37,344 bases of DNA from a virus. Positions 1-8,990 of this stretch are shown in pieces (position 1 is the stretch's first letter; each line of letters begins with the position of its first letter). The DNA lies in IMG/VR virus record IMGVR_UViG_3300018469_000005, positions 1 to 37,344 of that record; one strand, 5' to 3'. The translations under genes and the position numbers were made by a program. The notes under the pieces were generated by a model that was not told where the DNA came from, searched no databases, and worked only from the letters and a program-made list of their open reading frames with translations.

Positions 1-1034
1 AGATCATGCGCGCGTGGAATTGGCGCGGCCTGAGCGGCGGCGAGTTCGTGCCGGCCGGTATCACCATCACGGCCGAGGGCACGCCGCCTGTGCCCCTCAC
101 CGGCCCGCTGGCCGGCGGTGCCGGGGCGCCCGATATCGAGGATGTCATCACCGCGATGGGCGATGACGAGTACGATTTCATCTGCACGCCGTATACGGAC
201 ACCGCGTCGCTCGATCTGCTGACCGCGGAAATGAACGACGTCACCGGCCGGTGGGCATGGTCGCGCCAGATCTATGGGCATGTGTTCGGCGCCAAGATGG
301 GGACGCCGGGCGACCTGCAGGCGTTCGGCCTGACGCGCAACGACCCGCATACCTCGATCCTCGGCTACGCCGAATCGCCGACGGTAAGCTGGCGCCGCGC
401 CGCCGCGCTCTGCGGGCAGGCCGCAAGCTCGCTGCGCATCGACCCGGCCCGTCCCTTGCAGACGCTCGTCATGGTCGGCGTCCAGCCGCCGGCCCGCGGC
501 AAGCGCTTCAAGCTCGCCGACAACAACACGCTGCTCTACTCGGGCGTGGCGACCGAAATGGAGTCGGGCGGTGCGGCGGCGATCAGCCGGTGCGTCACCA
601 ACTATCGGGTCAACATGTGGAACCAGCCCGACCCGTCGTGGCTCGATGTCCAGACGCCGGCAACGTTGGCCTACATCATCCGCTTCATGCGCCAGCGCAT
701 CATGCAGAAGTTCGGCCGGCATAAGCTCGCCGACGACGGCACGCCGTTCGGCTACGGGCAGGCGATCGTCACGCCGCGCATCATCCGCGCCGAGCTTGTG
801 GCCGCCTACTCCGAACTGATCTCGATGGGCATTGCCGAGAACATGCCGGCCTTCAAGGCCTACCTGATCGTCGAGCGCGACCCCAACGATCCGAACCGCA
901 TCAACGTCCTGCTGCCGCCGGACCTGATCAACCAGCTTCGCATCTTCGCCATGCTGGTCGAGTTCCGCCTGCAGTCTTCGCCGGCTGCCTTCACCGCGGC
1001 GGGAACGCCGGTCGGCGCGCCGGTAGCGGCTTAA
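1..1034 (+). CDS. contractile tail sheath protein, 5' partial (Mu gpL-like)
   Basis: The reading frame is open to the left edge, so the N-terminal part is missing; about 343 residues remain, against roughly 500 in Mu gpL. The protein polymerises around the tail tube and contracts at infection. The visible part has the typical sheath C-terminal half: a DDEYDFICTPYTD segment, then a long stretch of alternating strands, then the C-terminal domain with NYRVNMWNQPDPSWLDVQTP and a helix YIIRFMRQRIMQKFGRHKLADDG, ending in a strand rich in hydrophobic residues (NVLLPPDLINQLRIFAMLVEF). It is followed 18 bases later by the tube gene, the standard order in Mu-like tails. An internal ATG at position 6 lies in frame but is unlikely to be the start. 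Confidence 0.92.
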   Translation, partial: IMRAWNWRGLSGGEFVPAGITITAEGTPPVPLTGPLAGGAGAPDIEDVITAMGDDEYDFICTPYTDTASLDLLTAEMNDVTGRWAWSRQIYGHVFGAKMGTPGDLQAFGLTRNDPHTSILGYAESPTVSWRRAAALCGQAASSLRIDPARPLQTLVMVGVQPPARGKRFKLADNNTLLYSGVATEMESGGAAAISRCVTNYRVNMWNQPDPSWLDVQTPATLAYIIRFMRQRIMQKFGRHKLADDGTPFGYGQAIVTPRIIRAELVAAYSELISMGIAENMPAFKAYLIVERDPNDPNRINVLLPPDLINQLRIFAMLVEFRLQSSPAAFTAAGTPVGAPVAA

Positions 1035-1052
1035 CCTTGAAGGAGGTTCATC

Positions 1053-1427
1053 ATGGCGTGCAGACGAATCGCAGGCGTCGCCTATGTCTTTGTCGACGGG
1101 CGGCAATATCCCCTGCGCGGCGACCTTACGATCTCGACGGATACCATCGAGCGCGAAGGCGTCGCCGGACAGGACGGCGTTCACGGCTTCATCGAGACGC
1201 CGCGCGTGCCGTGGATCGAAGGCTCGATCTCCGATCTCGGCGGGCTCTCACTCATGGAGCTACAGGCCATGTGTGACGTGACCGTCACCGCCGAACTCGC
1301 CAACGGAAAGGTCTACGTCCTGCGCAATGCGTGGACCTCGACGGCGCGCGAGTTCGACGCCGCGGAGGGGCAGGCCACGGTCCGCTTCGAGGGCATGTCG
1401 GCCGAAGAAATGATCACCGGGGCATGA
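1053..1427 (+). CDS. tail tube protein (Mu gpM-like)
   Basis: This 124-residue protein fits the size of Mu-type tail tube subunits, which form the inner tube inside the sheath. The N-terminus (GVAYVFVDGRQYPLRGDLTIS) and the segment GFIETPRVPWIEGSISDLGGLSL are typical of the family, and the C-terminus (GQATVRFEGMSAEEM) is the usual closing strand. A strong ribosome binding site, AAGGAGG, lies at 1040-1046, seven bases before the ATG, and sets the start; the ATG at 1037 is in another frame. The stop overlaps the start of the chaperone gene as ATGA, so the two are translationally coupled. Confidence 0.93.
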   Translation: MACRRIAGVAYVFVDGRQYPLRGDLTISTDTIEREGVAGQDGVHGFIETPRVPWIEGSISDLGGLSLMELQAMCDVTVTAELANGKVYVLRNAWTSTAREFDAAEGQATVRFEGMSAEEMITGA

Positions 1428-1777
1428 CCATGGACCTGATCAAACCCATTCAGGCGCACGGCAAGGAGATCTCCACGCTCGAGTTCCGCGAGCCCATCGG
1501 CGGCGACGTGGCCGCCTGTGGCTTCCCCTTCCGCTTTACCGTCAACGAGGACGGCACGCAGACCATTTCACCCGAGGCGGCGGCGATCACCGCGCTGATC
1601 GCCCGGCTCGGCAACATCCCGCTCTCGTCGGCGCGCGCCCTCGACTTCCGCGATTGGATGACGGCGATGGGAGAAGTCTTCAGTTTTTTCGGACAGTCGA
1701 CCCCGGCTCTCTCGTCGATCGCTACTTCGACCTCGCTTGGGTCTGGAAATGGGAGCCTCAAAGAGCCCTCGGCCTGA
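1424..1777 (+). CDS. tail assembly chaperone, upstream frame (Mu gp41-like)
   Basis: This gene lies between the tube and tape measure genes, where contractile phages encode the chaperone that coats the tape measure during tail assembly. The start is the ATG at 1424, which overlaps the tube stop as ATGA; ATG 1430 is an alternative. The product is 117 residues: MTMDLIKPIQAHGKEISTLEF, an acidic middle, then a helix DFRDWMTAMGEVFSFFG. The part after residue 89 (QSTPALSSIATSTSLGSGNG) is Ser/Thr-rich and unstructured-looking, as expected where the zero frame has little constraint after a frameshift site. The slippery heptamer at 1684-1690 would divert a fraction of ribosomes into the -1 frame. Confidence 0.85.
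   Translation: MTMDLIKPIQAHGKEISTLEFREPIGGDVAACGFPFRFTVNEDGTQTISPEAAAITALIARLGNIPLSSARALDFRDWMTAMGEVFSFFGQSTPALSSIATSTSLGSGNGSLKEPSA
1684..1690 (+). promoter_or_regulatory. probable -1 ribosomal frameshift site TTTTTTC
   Basis: The zero-frame codons are AGT TTT TTC GGA. Positions 1684-1690 read T TTT TTC, a perfect X XXY YYZ slippery heptamer; slippage by one base places TTT TTT in the P and A sites, with CGG next. P2 uses TTTTTTG for its gpE/E+E' frameshift, and Mu uses a -2 shift at the same place in the tail operon. A small inverted repeat (TCGAC 1697-1701, GTCGA 1714-1718) starts seven bases downstream and could act as a weak stimulator. Confidence 0.75.
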
Positions 1778-1857
1778 CGTTCGCAGAGCTTGAGCTTTAC
1801 GAGCGGCAGACTTCGCGAATCCTCGCCGAGACCGCGCGCAACCAGCAACTGCCCTAG
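1690..1857 (+). CDS. -1 frame extension of the tail assembly chaperone (GpE/T-like)
   Basis: After slippage the frame runs 55 codons to TAG at 1855-1857, giving a fusion of about 144 residues beginning at 1424. The extension contains YFDLAWVWKWEPQRALGL followed by TFAELELYERQTSRI. This resembles the short P2 GpE family: an aromatic/tryptophan-proline segment followed by a 'xxEL..WRxRA'-type helix. It ends seven bases before the tape measure ATG, so it fills what would otherwise be an 80-base gap. An independent start inside this frame (ATG 1654) has no convincing ribosome binding site. This supports expression by frameshift rather than as a separate gene. Confidence 0.72.
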   Translation, partial: RTVDPGSLVDRYFDLAWVWKWEPQRALGLTFAELELYERQTSRILAETARNQQLP

Positions 1858-1863
1858 GGTGCT

Positions 1864-3825
1864 ATGGCCGACGAAAAAATCGTCATCAGTGCTATTGCCC
1901 GCGTCGTCGATCTAGCGAGCGCACCGCTAAAGGCGATTCAGGCAGCGATTGGTGGCGTCGCCAGCGTTGCCGAGAAGACCACCTCTGCGGTCGCCTCGGT
2001 CGGCGCCAAGGTCGGCGGCGCCATGAAGGGCTTCGCCGGCCGGCTCGGCGAGGCGACATCGAAGGTCGGCAACTTCGTCCGCAATGTCGGCTCGATGGTC
2101 GGCCCGCTCGGCGGCCTGATCGGGCTCGCCGGTCTCGGCGGCGCCGCCGCGGCGATGCGCGAATTCGTCAACGAGGGCGACGCGCTCTACAAGATGGCGA
2201 CACGACTCGGCACGACGGTCGAGACGATCCAGCTATTCCGCATTGCCGCCGACAATGTGGGCCTCGCCGACGACGCGCTGGCCAATCTGCAGAAGACGAT
2301 GGCGAAGGTCGCGCGCGGCGGCAAGGAAGCCGAGCCGATCGTCGCGCTGCTCAAGAAGATGGGCGTCACTGCGCAGGAAATGAAGCTCGGCGATCTCGAA
2401 GCAATCCTCCCGAAGATCATGGAGGGCTTCAAGCAGAACGAGAATCAGGTTCTCAAAACCAACGCCGCGCTGCTGCTGTTCGGCAAGTCCGGACAGGCGC
2501 AACTCGAGTGGCTATCGAAGGGCGCCGAGGCGGCCAAGGCCGCGCGTGAGCAGATGGAGCGGCTGGGCTATATCTCGACCGCGGGCGCCAAGGCGGCGAA
2601 CGCGGCGGCCGATCAGATGACGGCGCTGGGCTTCGCCATCAAGGGCGTCCGCAACGTGGTCGGCGAGGCGCTGATCCCGGCGTTCCTGCCGATGATCAAG
2701 TGGCTGACGGATTTCATCGCCAACAATCGCGAACTGCTGAAACAGGTGGCGCTGCCGGCCTTCATCGGCGCCCTCGCCGCCGCCGTCATCGGCCTCGGCA
2801 TCGCCGTCGCCTCGGCGCTCGGACCATGGGGCCTGCTCGCCGCCGCCATCATCGCGGCCGGGACGGCGATCTATCAGCATTGGGACGAGATCATCAAATG
2901 GCTCGACGTGGAAATGCCGGGCCTGACGAAGACGGTCGGCGAAGCCGCCAGCGCGATCGGTAAGTTTGCCGCCGATACGGTCCGCAAGATCAACGAGGGC
3001 TTCCAGACCGGCGGGCTGGTCGGCGGGATCACGGCGTACGTCACGGCGTTCAAGGACGCCTACGTCGGCATCGTCGGCTGGATCATCGACCTGTTCCTCG
3101 GCATCGACTGGGCCGCCGTCGGCACGCAGGCCGGACATCTTATGGTCGGTGCCTTGATGGCACTGTGGCGGGCGAACCTCGCGCTCGGGCAGTTCATCAT
3201 CGACCAGTTCACCAACGCGCTCGCATGGATGCGCACCGCGGACTGGGGCTCGATCGGCCAAGACGCCGGCCGGCTCTTAGGCGAGGGCATCATGCTCACG
3301 CTGAAAGCGATCCTGAATTTCCACCTGCTCGCGGCGCAGGCCGGCGCGGCACTCGCCGAAGGAATCGCCAGCGTCGACTGGCTGAAAGTGATCCAGAAGA
3401 TCTCGACCTTCTTCGTGCAGCTTACCGTCGACATGGTCCGCATCGGCGCCGAACTGATCGGCGGTCTGATCAAGGGCATGTGGAATGCCATCCCCGGCCT
3501 AAGCGCGGTCTCCGATGCGGTGACCGGCGCCTTCAAGGGTGTCGGCGAGTTCTTCAAGAAGGGCTCGGTGCCGCTCGGCGATGGCGCGGGCGTCACGACC
3601 GGCCCGGCGTGGGGACGCGCCGCCGCCAACACCGACCAGCGGCCGAGCCTGCTACGCCAGCAGGCCGCCACCGGCAACGGTAACGGCGGCCATAGCAAGG
3701 TCGAGGTGACGAGCAAGGTGATCGCCGCGCCCGGCTCTACCGTCGAGACGACAGTCAGCCAGAGCGGTGCGCCGATCAATGTCGACAAGGTCGGCGGCTC
3801 CGACTTCGCCACGGTGCCGCAGTAA
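1864..3825 (+). CDS. tail tape measure protein (Mu gp42-like)
   Basis: This 653-residue protein sets tail length and lies immediately after the chaperone pair, as in all such tails. The N-terminus (MADEKIVISAIARVVDLAS) is followed by a long Ala/Gly/Lys-rich helical region with coiled-coil character. Near residues 100-230 comes a segment resembling the tape-measure core (REFVNEGDALYKMATRLGTTVETIQLFRIAADNVGL). Around residues 294-337 there is a hydrophobic pair of segments (LPAFIGALAAAVIGLGIAV, then GPWGLLAAAIIAAGTAIY) that could insert into the inner membrane during DNA ejection. The C-terminus is polar and Gly/Thr-rich. The gene is short for a tape measure protein, which predicts a fairly short tail. 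Confidence 0.92.
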   Translation: MADEKIVISAIARVVDLASAPLKAIQAAIGGVASVAEKTTSAVASVGAKVGGAMKGFAGRLGEATSKVGNFVRNVGSMVGPLGGLIGLAGLGGAAAAMREFVNEGDALYKMATRLGTTVETIQLFRIAADNVGLADDALANLQKTMAKVARGGKEAEPIVALLKKMGVTAQEMKLGDLEAILPKIMEGFKQNENQVLKTNAALLLFGKSGQAQLEWLSKGAEAAKAAREQMERLGYISTAGAKAANAAADQMTALGFAIKGVRNVVGEALIPAFLPMIKWLTDFIANNRELLKQVALPAFIGALAAAVIGLGIAVASALGPWGLLAAAIIAAGTAIYQHWDEIIKWLDVEMPGLTKTVGEAASAIGKFAADTVRKINEGFQTGGLVGGITAYVTAFKDAYVGIVGWIIDLFLGIDWAAVGTQAGHLMVGALMALWRANLALGQFIIDQFTNALAWMRTADWGSIGQDAGRLLGEGIMLTLKAILNFHLLAAQAGAALAEGIASVDWLKVIQKISTFFVQLTVDMVRIGAELIGGLIKGMWNAIPGLSAVSDAVTGAFKGVGEFFKKGSVPLGDGAGVTTGPAWGRAAANTDQRPSLLRQQAATGNGNGGHSKVEVTSKVIAAPGSTVETTVSQSGAPINVDKVGGSDFATVPQ

Positions 3826-5099
3826 TGGCCGACTGGAAAGACACGCTCCGACGCGCCTCGTTCCGGGGACAGCCGTTCTATACCGAGACGTATGGCGGCG
3901 GCACGGGCCGGCGCTGGGCCGATCATCAGTATCCCGGGCGCGACGTGCCCTATGCCGAGGACATGGGCCGCACGCAGCGGACGTGGACGTTCACCGGCTA
4001 TCTGATCGGCGACGACTACCCGGCGCGCCGCAACGCGCTGGTCGCAGCGTGCGAGGCGGCCGGCCCGGGCGAGCTCGTCCATCCCACGATCGGGACGACG
4101 CAGGCCGTCTGCCGCTCGGTCACTCACTCCGAGGCGCGTGACCGCGGACGCTACGTCGTCGTGCAATTCGAGTTCGCCGAGGCCGGCAAGCTGCGCGAGC
4201 CCTCGGCCTTTACCGACGCTATCGCGACCGTCACCGCCGCAGCAGAGCAGCTTGGCACGGCGGCGACCGGCAGCCTGACGGCCGCCTTTGCTACCTTCGG
4301 CGGCGGCTCGTACCTCTCCGACTCCGCGGTCGTGCAAATCGCCGAGCTTGCCGGCGCGCTCCAGATCGCGCGACTGCCGGCGCCCGGGGTCGATCAGGGG
4401 CCGCTTAACCGGGCGCTGCGGGATCTCGTCGAGAACGCCCCGGCACTGGCGGCCGACGTGACCGCGCTGGCCTCGACGGTCGAGAACGTCTTTACCGAAT
4501 TCACCAATGCCGGCGAAGCCCTGCCCGTCCTGTCGGCGATGATCAGCCTCGCCGCCCCGGGCGTGTCGTTCGCATGGCTGCCGGCGATGCAGCAGGTCCG
4601 CATCCCGCCGGCCGAGACGCCGCCGCCGGCTACGCGCGCGGCGATCACCGGGACGGCTACCTATCGCCTGCCCGTCATCGAGCAGCGCCGGGTCAACACG
4701 CTGTCCTTCGAGAGCTTCGCCCGTTGCATGGAGCTACGCGAGGTTGGCTACAACGTCCCGGGCGTCCCGCTCGACAACTACGATCAGGCGATGCTGCTGC
4801 TCGATACCGTCGCGCAGGCCTTCATCGCCGTCGAGGAGATCGCCGCCGCGGCCGGCGATGACGATACCTTCCGCGCGCTGGCGACGTTGCGTCATGAGAT
4901 CACCCGGCTCATCCAGCAGCGCGCCGTCAACCTCACGCCGCTCGTGCGCTATCGCGTGATCGGGCCGACCGCGGCCAATTCGCTCGCCTTCTCGTGGCGC
5001 ATGTATCAGGACGCGAGCCGCGAGCTTGAAGTGGTCGAGCGGACCCGGGCGCGCACCCCCGGCTATCTGCCGTTCACCGGCAGGGTGCTCGCCGAATGA
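3825..5099 (+). CDS. Mu gpN-like tail/DNA circularisation protein
   Basis: The 424-residue product begins MADWKDTLRRASFRGQPFYTE and continues with GGGTGRRWADHQYPGRDVPY and the RTWTFTGYLIGDDY segment. These are characteristic of the 'DNA circularisation protein N-terminal' domain of Mu gpN and relatives, a baseplate/hub-proximal tail protein. The first 130 residues carry this domain; the rest is helical and less conserved. The start ATG overlaps the tape measure stop (TAATG), and the stop overlaps the next gene as ATGA. The circularisation name is historical; position points to a structural role at the distal tail. Confidence 0.88.
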   Translation: MADWKDTLRRASFRGQPFYTETYGGGTGRRWADHQYPGRDVPYAEDMGRTQRTWTFTGYLIGDDYPARRNALVAACEAAGPGELVHPTIGTTQAVCRSVTHSEARDRGRYVVVQFEFAEAGKLREPSAFTDAIATVTAAAEQLGTAATGSLTAAFATFGGGSYLSDSAVVQIAELAGALQIARLPAPGVDQGPLNRALRDLVENAPALAADVTALASTVENVFTEFTNAGEALPVLSAMISLAAPGVSFAWLPAMQQVRIPPAETPPPATRAAITGTATYRLPVIEQRRVNTLSFESFARCMELREVGYNVPGVPLDNYDQAMLLLDTVAQAFIAVEEIAAAAGDDDTFRALATLRHEITRLIQQRAVNLTPLVRYRVIGPTAANSLAFSWRMYQDASRELEVVERTRARTPGYLPFTGRVLAE

Positions 5100-6364
5100 C
5101 GGCCCGGGTCGCCCTGTTCGTCGACGGCGCCGAGTATTCGGGCTGGAAGACGGTACGCGTTACCCGCGGGCTGACGCGCGCGACCAGCGACTTCGATCTC
5201 ACGGTCTCGGAGCGGTGGGGCCTCGAAGGCTCGGCGTGGCAGATACAGGCGGGCGCCGCCTGCGAAGTGCGCTACGGCAACCAGATCCTGCTCACCGGCT
5301 GGGTCGATTCCTACAAGCCGTCGTACGATGCGGCCTCGCACAACATCAGCCTCTCGGGCCGCTCGAAGACCTGCGACTTCGTCGACTCCTCGGTGCTGGT
5401 CGACGGTGGGCAGTTCAAGGGCTTGACGGTCGGCGAGATCGCGAAGATTTTGGCCGAGCCGTTCAAGCTAACCGTCAAAGTCCTCGACGACGGCGAGCCC
5501 GAAGCCGAGGTTCAAGTCCAGCAAGGGGAGACGTGCTTTGCCTTGGTCGAGAGACTGTCACGGCTGCAGGCGCTTCTGGTCACTGATGACGCGGATGGCA
5601 ACCTTGTCATCACGCGCGCGGGCACCGGGCGCGCTTCCACGTCCCTTCGTCACGGCGCCAACATCCTCACAGCCAGCGCGAACCTTGACCACTCCAAGCG
5701 GTACTCCGAAGTCCTCGTCAAAGCCCAGCGCCCCGGCAACGACAACAAATCCGACGACGACGCCTTGGCTGGGTGGCAGCCCAGCAGTCCGTCCGCCCTC
5801 GCGCTTCACCGACATACCGCCGCACGGATAGCCGCGATCGCCAATCACGGCGAGCGCCACCGCCAGCGCATGATCTGGCAGCGCGAGACCGGCACGAAGA
5901 AGGGCAACCCGAAGTCCCTCACCGAAGTCAAAGGCGGCGCCAAGGACCCCGACATCAAACGCTATCGCCCGCTCGTGGTCGTCGCCGAGGCGCAGAGCGA
6001 TGACGGGCTGGCCGAGAAGCGCGCCGATTGGGAAGTGCGGCGGCGGATGGCCGAGGGCACGCAGGCGACGATCACCGTCAACGGCTGGCAGCAGGACGAG
6101 GACGGCGCGCTTTGGCAGACCAACCAGATGGTCCCCGTCAAGGCGCCGTGGCTCGCGCTCGACCGTGAACTGGTGATCTCGGAAATAACCTACAGCTACG
6201 ACGACGGCGGCGAGAAGACGACGCTCGCGCTCACGCTGCCCGATGCCTTCCTGCCCGAGCAGAAGCGCAAGGCGAAGAAGGAGAAGGGCAAGAGCAGCGG
6301 CGGCGGTAGCGGCACGGCCGATCCGTTCAAGGACTGGAAGCCTACCGGGAGTTCAATCGCATGA
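5096..6364 (+). CDS. baseplate hub protein (Mu gpP / gp44-like)
   Basis: This 422-residue protein corresponds to Mu gpP, the hub below the tube that connects to the spike (the gpD/gp27 type fold). Diagnostic parts are the N-terminal LFVDGAEYSGWKTVRVTRGLTRATSDFDLTVSERW, the beta-rich domain with SYKPSYDAASHNISLSGRSKTCDFVDSSV, and the central GEIAKILAEPFKLTVKV segment. The C-terminal part has WEVRRRMAEGTQATITVNGW and a closing strand pair with YSYDDGGEKTTLALTLPDAF, then a lysine-rich flexible tail. It overlaps both neighbours as ATGA, so it is part of the same tightly coupled operon. Confidence 0.9.
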   Translation: MTARVALFVDGAEYSGWKTVRVTRGLTRATSDFDLTVSERWGLEGSAWQIQAGAACEVRYGNQILLTGWVDSYKPSYDAASHNISLSGRSKTCDFVDSSVLVDGGQFKGLTVGEIAKILAEPFKLTVKVLDDGEPEAEVQVQQGETCFALVERLSRLQALLVTDDADGNLVITRAGTGRASTSLRHGANILTASANLDHSKRYSEVLVKAQRPGNDNKSDDDALAGWQPSSPSALALHRHTAARIAAIANHGERHRQRMIWQRETGTKKGNPKSLTEVKGGAKDPDIKRYRPLVVVAEAQSDDGLAEKRADWEVRRRMAEGTQATITVNGWQQDEDGALWQTNQMVPVKAPWLALDRELVISEITYSYDDGGEKTTLALTLPDAFLPEQKRKAKKEKGKSSGGGSGTADPFKDWKPTGSSIA

Positions 6365-7002
6365 GCGAAATGACCGCGATGCGGCGACGCGTAATGAACA
6401 TGACGGCGCGCGGCGTGATCGCCAAGAGCGACGACGAGCCCGGCATGCAGAACGTGCAGGTCTCGCTGCTCCACGACGAATCGAAGGTCAAGGTCGAGCG
6501 CCTGCAGAACTACGGGTTCAGCGGACACGCGCCGCCCGACAGCGAAGTCATCGTCGTCTTCATTGGCGGCGGGCGCGATCACGGCGTGATCGTCGGGACC
6601 GACTCGCGCAACGCGCGGATGACCGGGCTCGCCGAGGGCGAGGTCGCGGTCTACACGGACGAAGGCGATTCGATCGTGCTCAAGCGCGACAACACCATCG
6701 AGATCACCACCAAGCACGCGATCGTCAAAGCCGAGGAAGACGTCACCGTCGAGAGCAAGCGCGTGGTGGTGAAGGCCTCGGAGAAGGCGACGATCGAGGC
6801 GCCCGAGATCCTGCTGAAAGGCAACGTCACGATTGACGGCAGCCTCTCGCAGCAGACCACGAGCGGGCCGGCCGCGAGCTACACCATCACCGGCAACATC
6901 CACCACATCGGCGATACCGATCAGACCGGCAACATCCATGTCGACGGCAACATCGACGCGACCGGCTCGATCAACGCGCCGGGCGGCGGCGTCGGCCCGT
7001 AA
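6361..7002 (+). CDS. baseplate assembly protein V / tail spike (Mu gp45-like)
   Basis: The 213-residue product is the puncturing spike at the tip of the tail. Residues about 15-95 form the OB-like N-terminal domain (GVIAKSDDEPGMQNVQVSLL, then RLQNYGFSGHAPPDSEVIVVFIGGGRDHGVIVGTD). The following region, with short periodic strands (SIVLKRDNTIEITTKHAIVKAEEDVTVES...), is typical of the trimeric beta-helix. The end has Gly/Asn-rich periods (GNIHHIGDTDQTGNIHVDGNIDATGSI) with histidines that could bind metal at the apex as in Mu gp45; the metal role is an inference. It overlaps the hub gene as ATGA. Confidence 0.9.
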   Translation: MSEMTAMRRRVMNMTARGVIAKSDDEPGMQNVQVSLLHDESKVKVERLQNYGFSGHAPPDSEVIVVFIGGGRDHGVIVGTDSRNARMTGLAEGEVAVYTDEGDSIVLKRDNTIEITTKHAIVKAEEDVTVESKRVVVKASEKATIEAPEILLKGNVTIDGSLSQQTTSGPAASYTITGNIHHIGDTDQTGNIHVDGNIDATGSINAPGGGVGP

Positions 7003-7016
7003 CCGCGGAGGCACCC

Positions 7017-8990
7017 ATGGCCCCACCTGTCAAAGAGCTTCCGCCCCGGCAACGGGCGCCGCGCGCGCTAACCGGCCCGCGGCCGGCACCGTTGCTCGAC
7101 GAGACCGGCACCCAGCTACAGGTCCGTATCTCCGAACTTGACCCGGCGACCAACATCGCCGACGGCGACCAGCTTGAAATCAATCAGGCCGGCATATCGC
7201 GGCGCATGTCGGTCGCGCAGATGAAGGCGACGACGGCGCCCGACCTCACGCAGTTCCTGACCGGCATCGTTCCCGGCGATGGCATCCAAGTCCTCGGCGG
7301 CGCCCCCGTCCCCACCGTCATGCTCGCCGATGTCGGCGCGCCCGGTACCTTCGGCGATGCCGCGAACGTCCCGCAGATCACGGTCGACCAGTACGGGCGG
7401 GTTAACGGCGTGGCCTTGGTGCCTATCCCGCAGCCGAACCTTTCCGGCTATGCGCCGCTCGCCAGCCCGGCCTTCACTGGCAATCCGACAGCGCCGACCG
7501 CCGCGCCGGGCGATGCTGACACCAGCCTTGCGACCACGAGCTTCGTTCAAAATGCGATCACCTCGCGCAACCTCGCGCCGATCGAGAGCCCGGCCTTTAC
7601 CGGCAACCCGACCGCGCCGACGCCCGCGCCCGGGGATGCTGATACCAGCATTGCGACGACGGGCTTCGTCGAGGCGCGCGTTGCCGCGATCGTGCCGGTC
7701 GATCTATCGGGCTATGCGCCGATCGCGTCGCCGAATTTTACCGGCGATCCGCGGGCGCCGACGCCGGCCCTGATCGAAGCCGACACGAGCATCGCGACAA
7801 CGGCCTTCGTGAAAGGGCAGAACTACGTCACCGCCGATTCGCCCGCGCTAACCGGCAACCCGACAGCGCCGACGCCGGCCGCCGAGGACAACGACACGAG
7901 CATTGCGACGACCGCCTTCGTCGCGGCGGCGATTGCTAGCGGCGCGTCGATCTCGGTCGGTGTCGCGCCGCCCGCGAGCCCGAAGCCCAATCAGCTTTGG
8001 TGGCACGCCGAGCTTGGGCAGATGTTCATTTACTACAACGACGGCGACACCTCGCAGTGGGTGCCGGCGTCGCCCGCCGCGAACATGACGTCACCCGGCG
8101 GCGAGTTCGCCGCGGTCAATTCGGGCGGCTTCGGCCTGCCCGTCAACACGCCGACCGTCATCGGCCCCAACACCGTCCAGACCGGCAACAGCGGCGGCTG
8201 GTACAATCCGGCGAACGGTCGCTATACGCCACCCGCCGGACGCTACTTCATCTTCGGCACGTTCTCGGCGGGAGCGCCCGGCGGCGCGAGCGGCCTGCAG
8301 ATCAGCTTCCGTAAGAACGGCGTGGCGATCGGCGGCTATAGCTGGGGCACATCCGGTTCGGCGAACTGGAACGAGGGCGCGACCAACGCGCAGATCGTTG
8401 ACGCGAGCGGCACCGATTACTTTGAACTCGTGCTGCTGTCCGGCATTTCGTCGAATGTCTCGTCGGTCCAGTTCATGGCCTTCCCGATCTCGGGCATCAA
8501 AGGCCCGCCGGGCGATATCGGCGCACCGGTCGCGGCGTTTAACGTGCGCTCGACGGTGGTCGATACCGTGAGCGGGCCCAACAATATCCCGGTCTTTCGC
8601 TCGATCATGGCGCCGGTCAAGGACCACGATCCGGACAATGTGTGGGATCTCGCGAACGCGCGTTTTACCGCGCCGAGCGCCGGCCGCTACTGGTTCTCCT
8701 GCCACGTCTATGGCGCCAACTCTGTCGCGAGCCTCACCGGGCTCGTGCTTCGCCATTCGACGGCAGCCGGCGCCGTGATCCGCGACTACATGCAGGCGCA
8801 GGTTGGCGACGGCACGCCCTACGGCTCCGACTACAACGTGACGATGGAATTGCAGATGGGCGCCGGCGAGCGCGTCTCGTTCCATGTCGGCACGAACGCC
8901 GGGAACTTCGCGATGGCGCCGTCGAGTAGCAGCGTTGGTGGTCTACTAGGCGCGACGCTGTGCTGGGCGAGCGGAAGGAAGGTGGTGTGA
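7017..8990 (+). CDS. modular tail fibre with AFTGNPTAPT repeats and C1q-like domains
   Basis: This 657-residue protein begins with a proline-rich region and an ISELDPATNIADGDQLEINQ segment. From about residue 148 to 305 it has four repeats built around SPAFTGNPTAPTPAPGDADTS followed by IATTAFV, the repeat seen in side-tail-fibre shafts. From residue 360 on there are two beta-sandwich modules that look like C1q/TNF-type head domains (GGWYNPANGRYTPPAGRYF, LQISFRKNGVAI). The first module ends with FPISGIKGPPGD, a short collagen-like linker. A GGAGGC ribosome binding site lies before the ATG. The role is probably receptor binding at the baseplate. It sits between the gp45-like and gp46-like genes, where Mu has no fibre gene. 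Confidence 0.82.
   Translation: MAPPVKELPPRQRAPRALTGPRPAPLLDETGTQLQVRISELDPATNIADGDQLEINQAGISRRMSVAQMKATTAPDLTQFLTGIVPGDGIQVLGGAPVPTVMLADVGAPGTFGDAANVPQITVDQYGRVNGVALVPIPQPNLSGYAPLASPAFTGNPTAPTAAPGDADTSLATTSFVQNAITSRNLAPIESPAFTGNPTAPTPAPGDADTSIATTGFVEARVAAIVPVDLSGYAPIASPNFTGDPRAPTPALIEADTSIATTAFVKGQNYVTADSPALTGNPTAPTPAAEDNDTSIATTAFVAAAIASGASISVGVAPPASPKPNQLWWHAELGQMFIYYNDGDTSQWVPASPAANMTSPGGEFAAVNSGGFGLPVNTPTVIGPNTVQTGNSGGWYNPANGRYTPPAGRYFIFGTFSAGAPGGASGLQISFRKNGVAIGGYSWGTSGSANWNEGATNAQIVDASGTDYFELVLLSGISSNVSSVQFMAFPISGIKGPPGDIGAPVAAFNVRSTVVDTVSGPNNIPVFRSIMAPVKDHDPDNVWDLANARFTAPSAGRYWFSCHVYGANSVASLTGLVLRHSTAAGAVIRDYMQAQVGDGTPYGSDYNVTMELQMGAGERVSFHVGTNAGNFAMAPSSSSVGGLLGATLCWASGRKVV

Noticed and set aside
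3060-4337. 425-residue minus-strand open frame
   Set aside because: It spans two well-supported plus-strand tail genes and has shadow composition.
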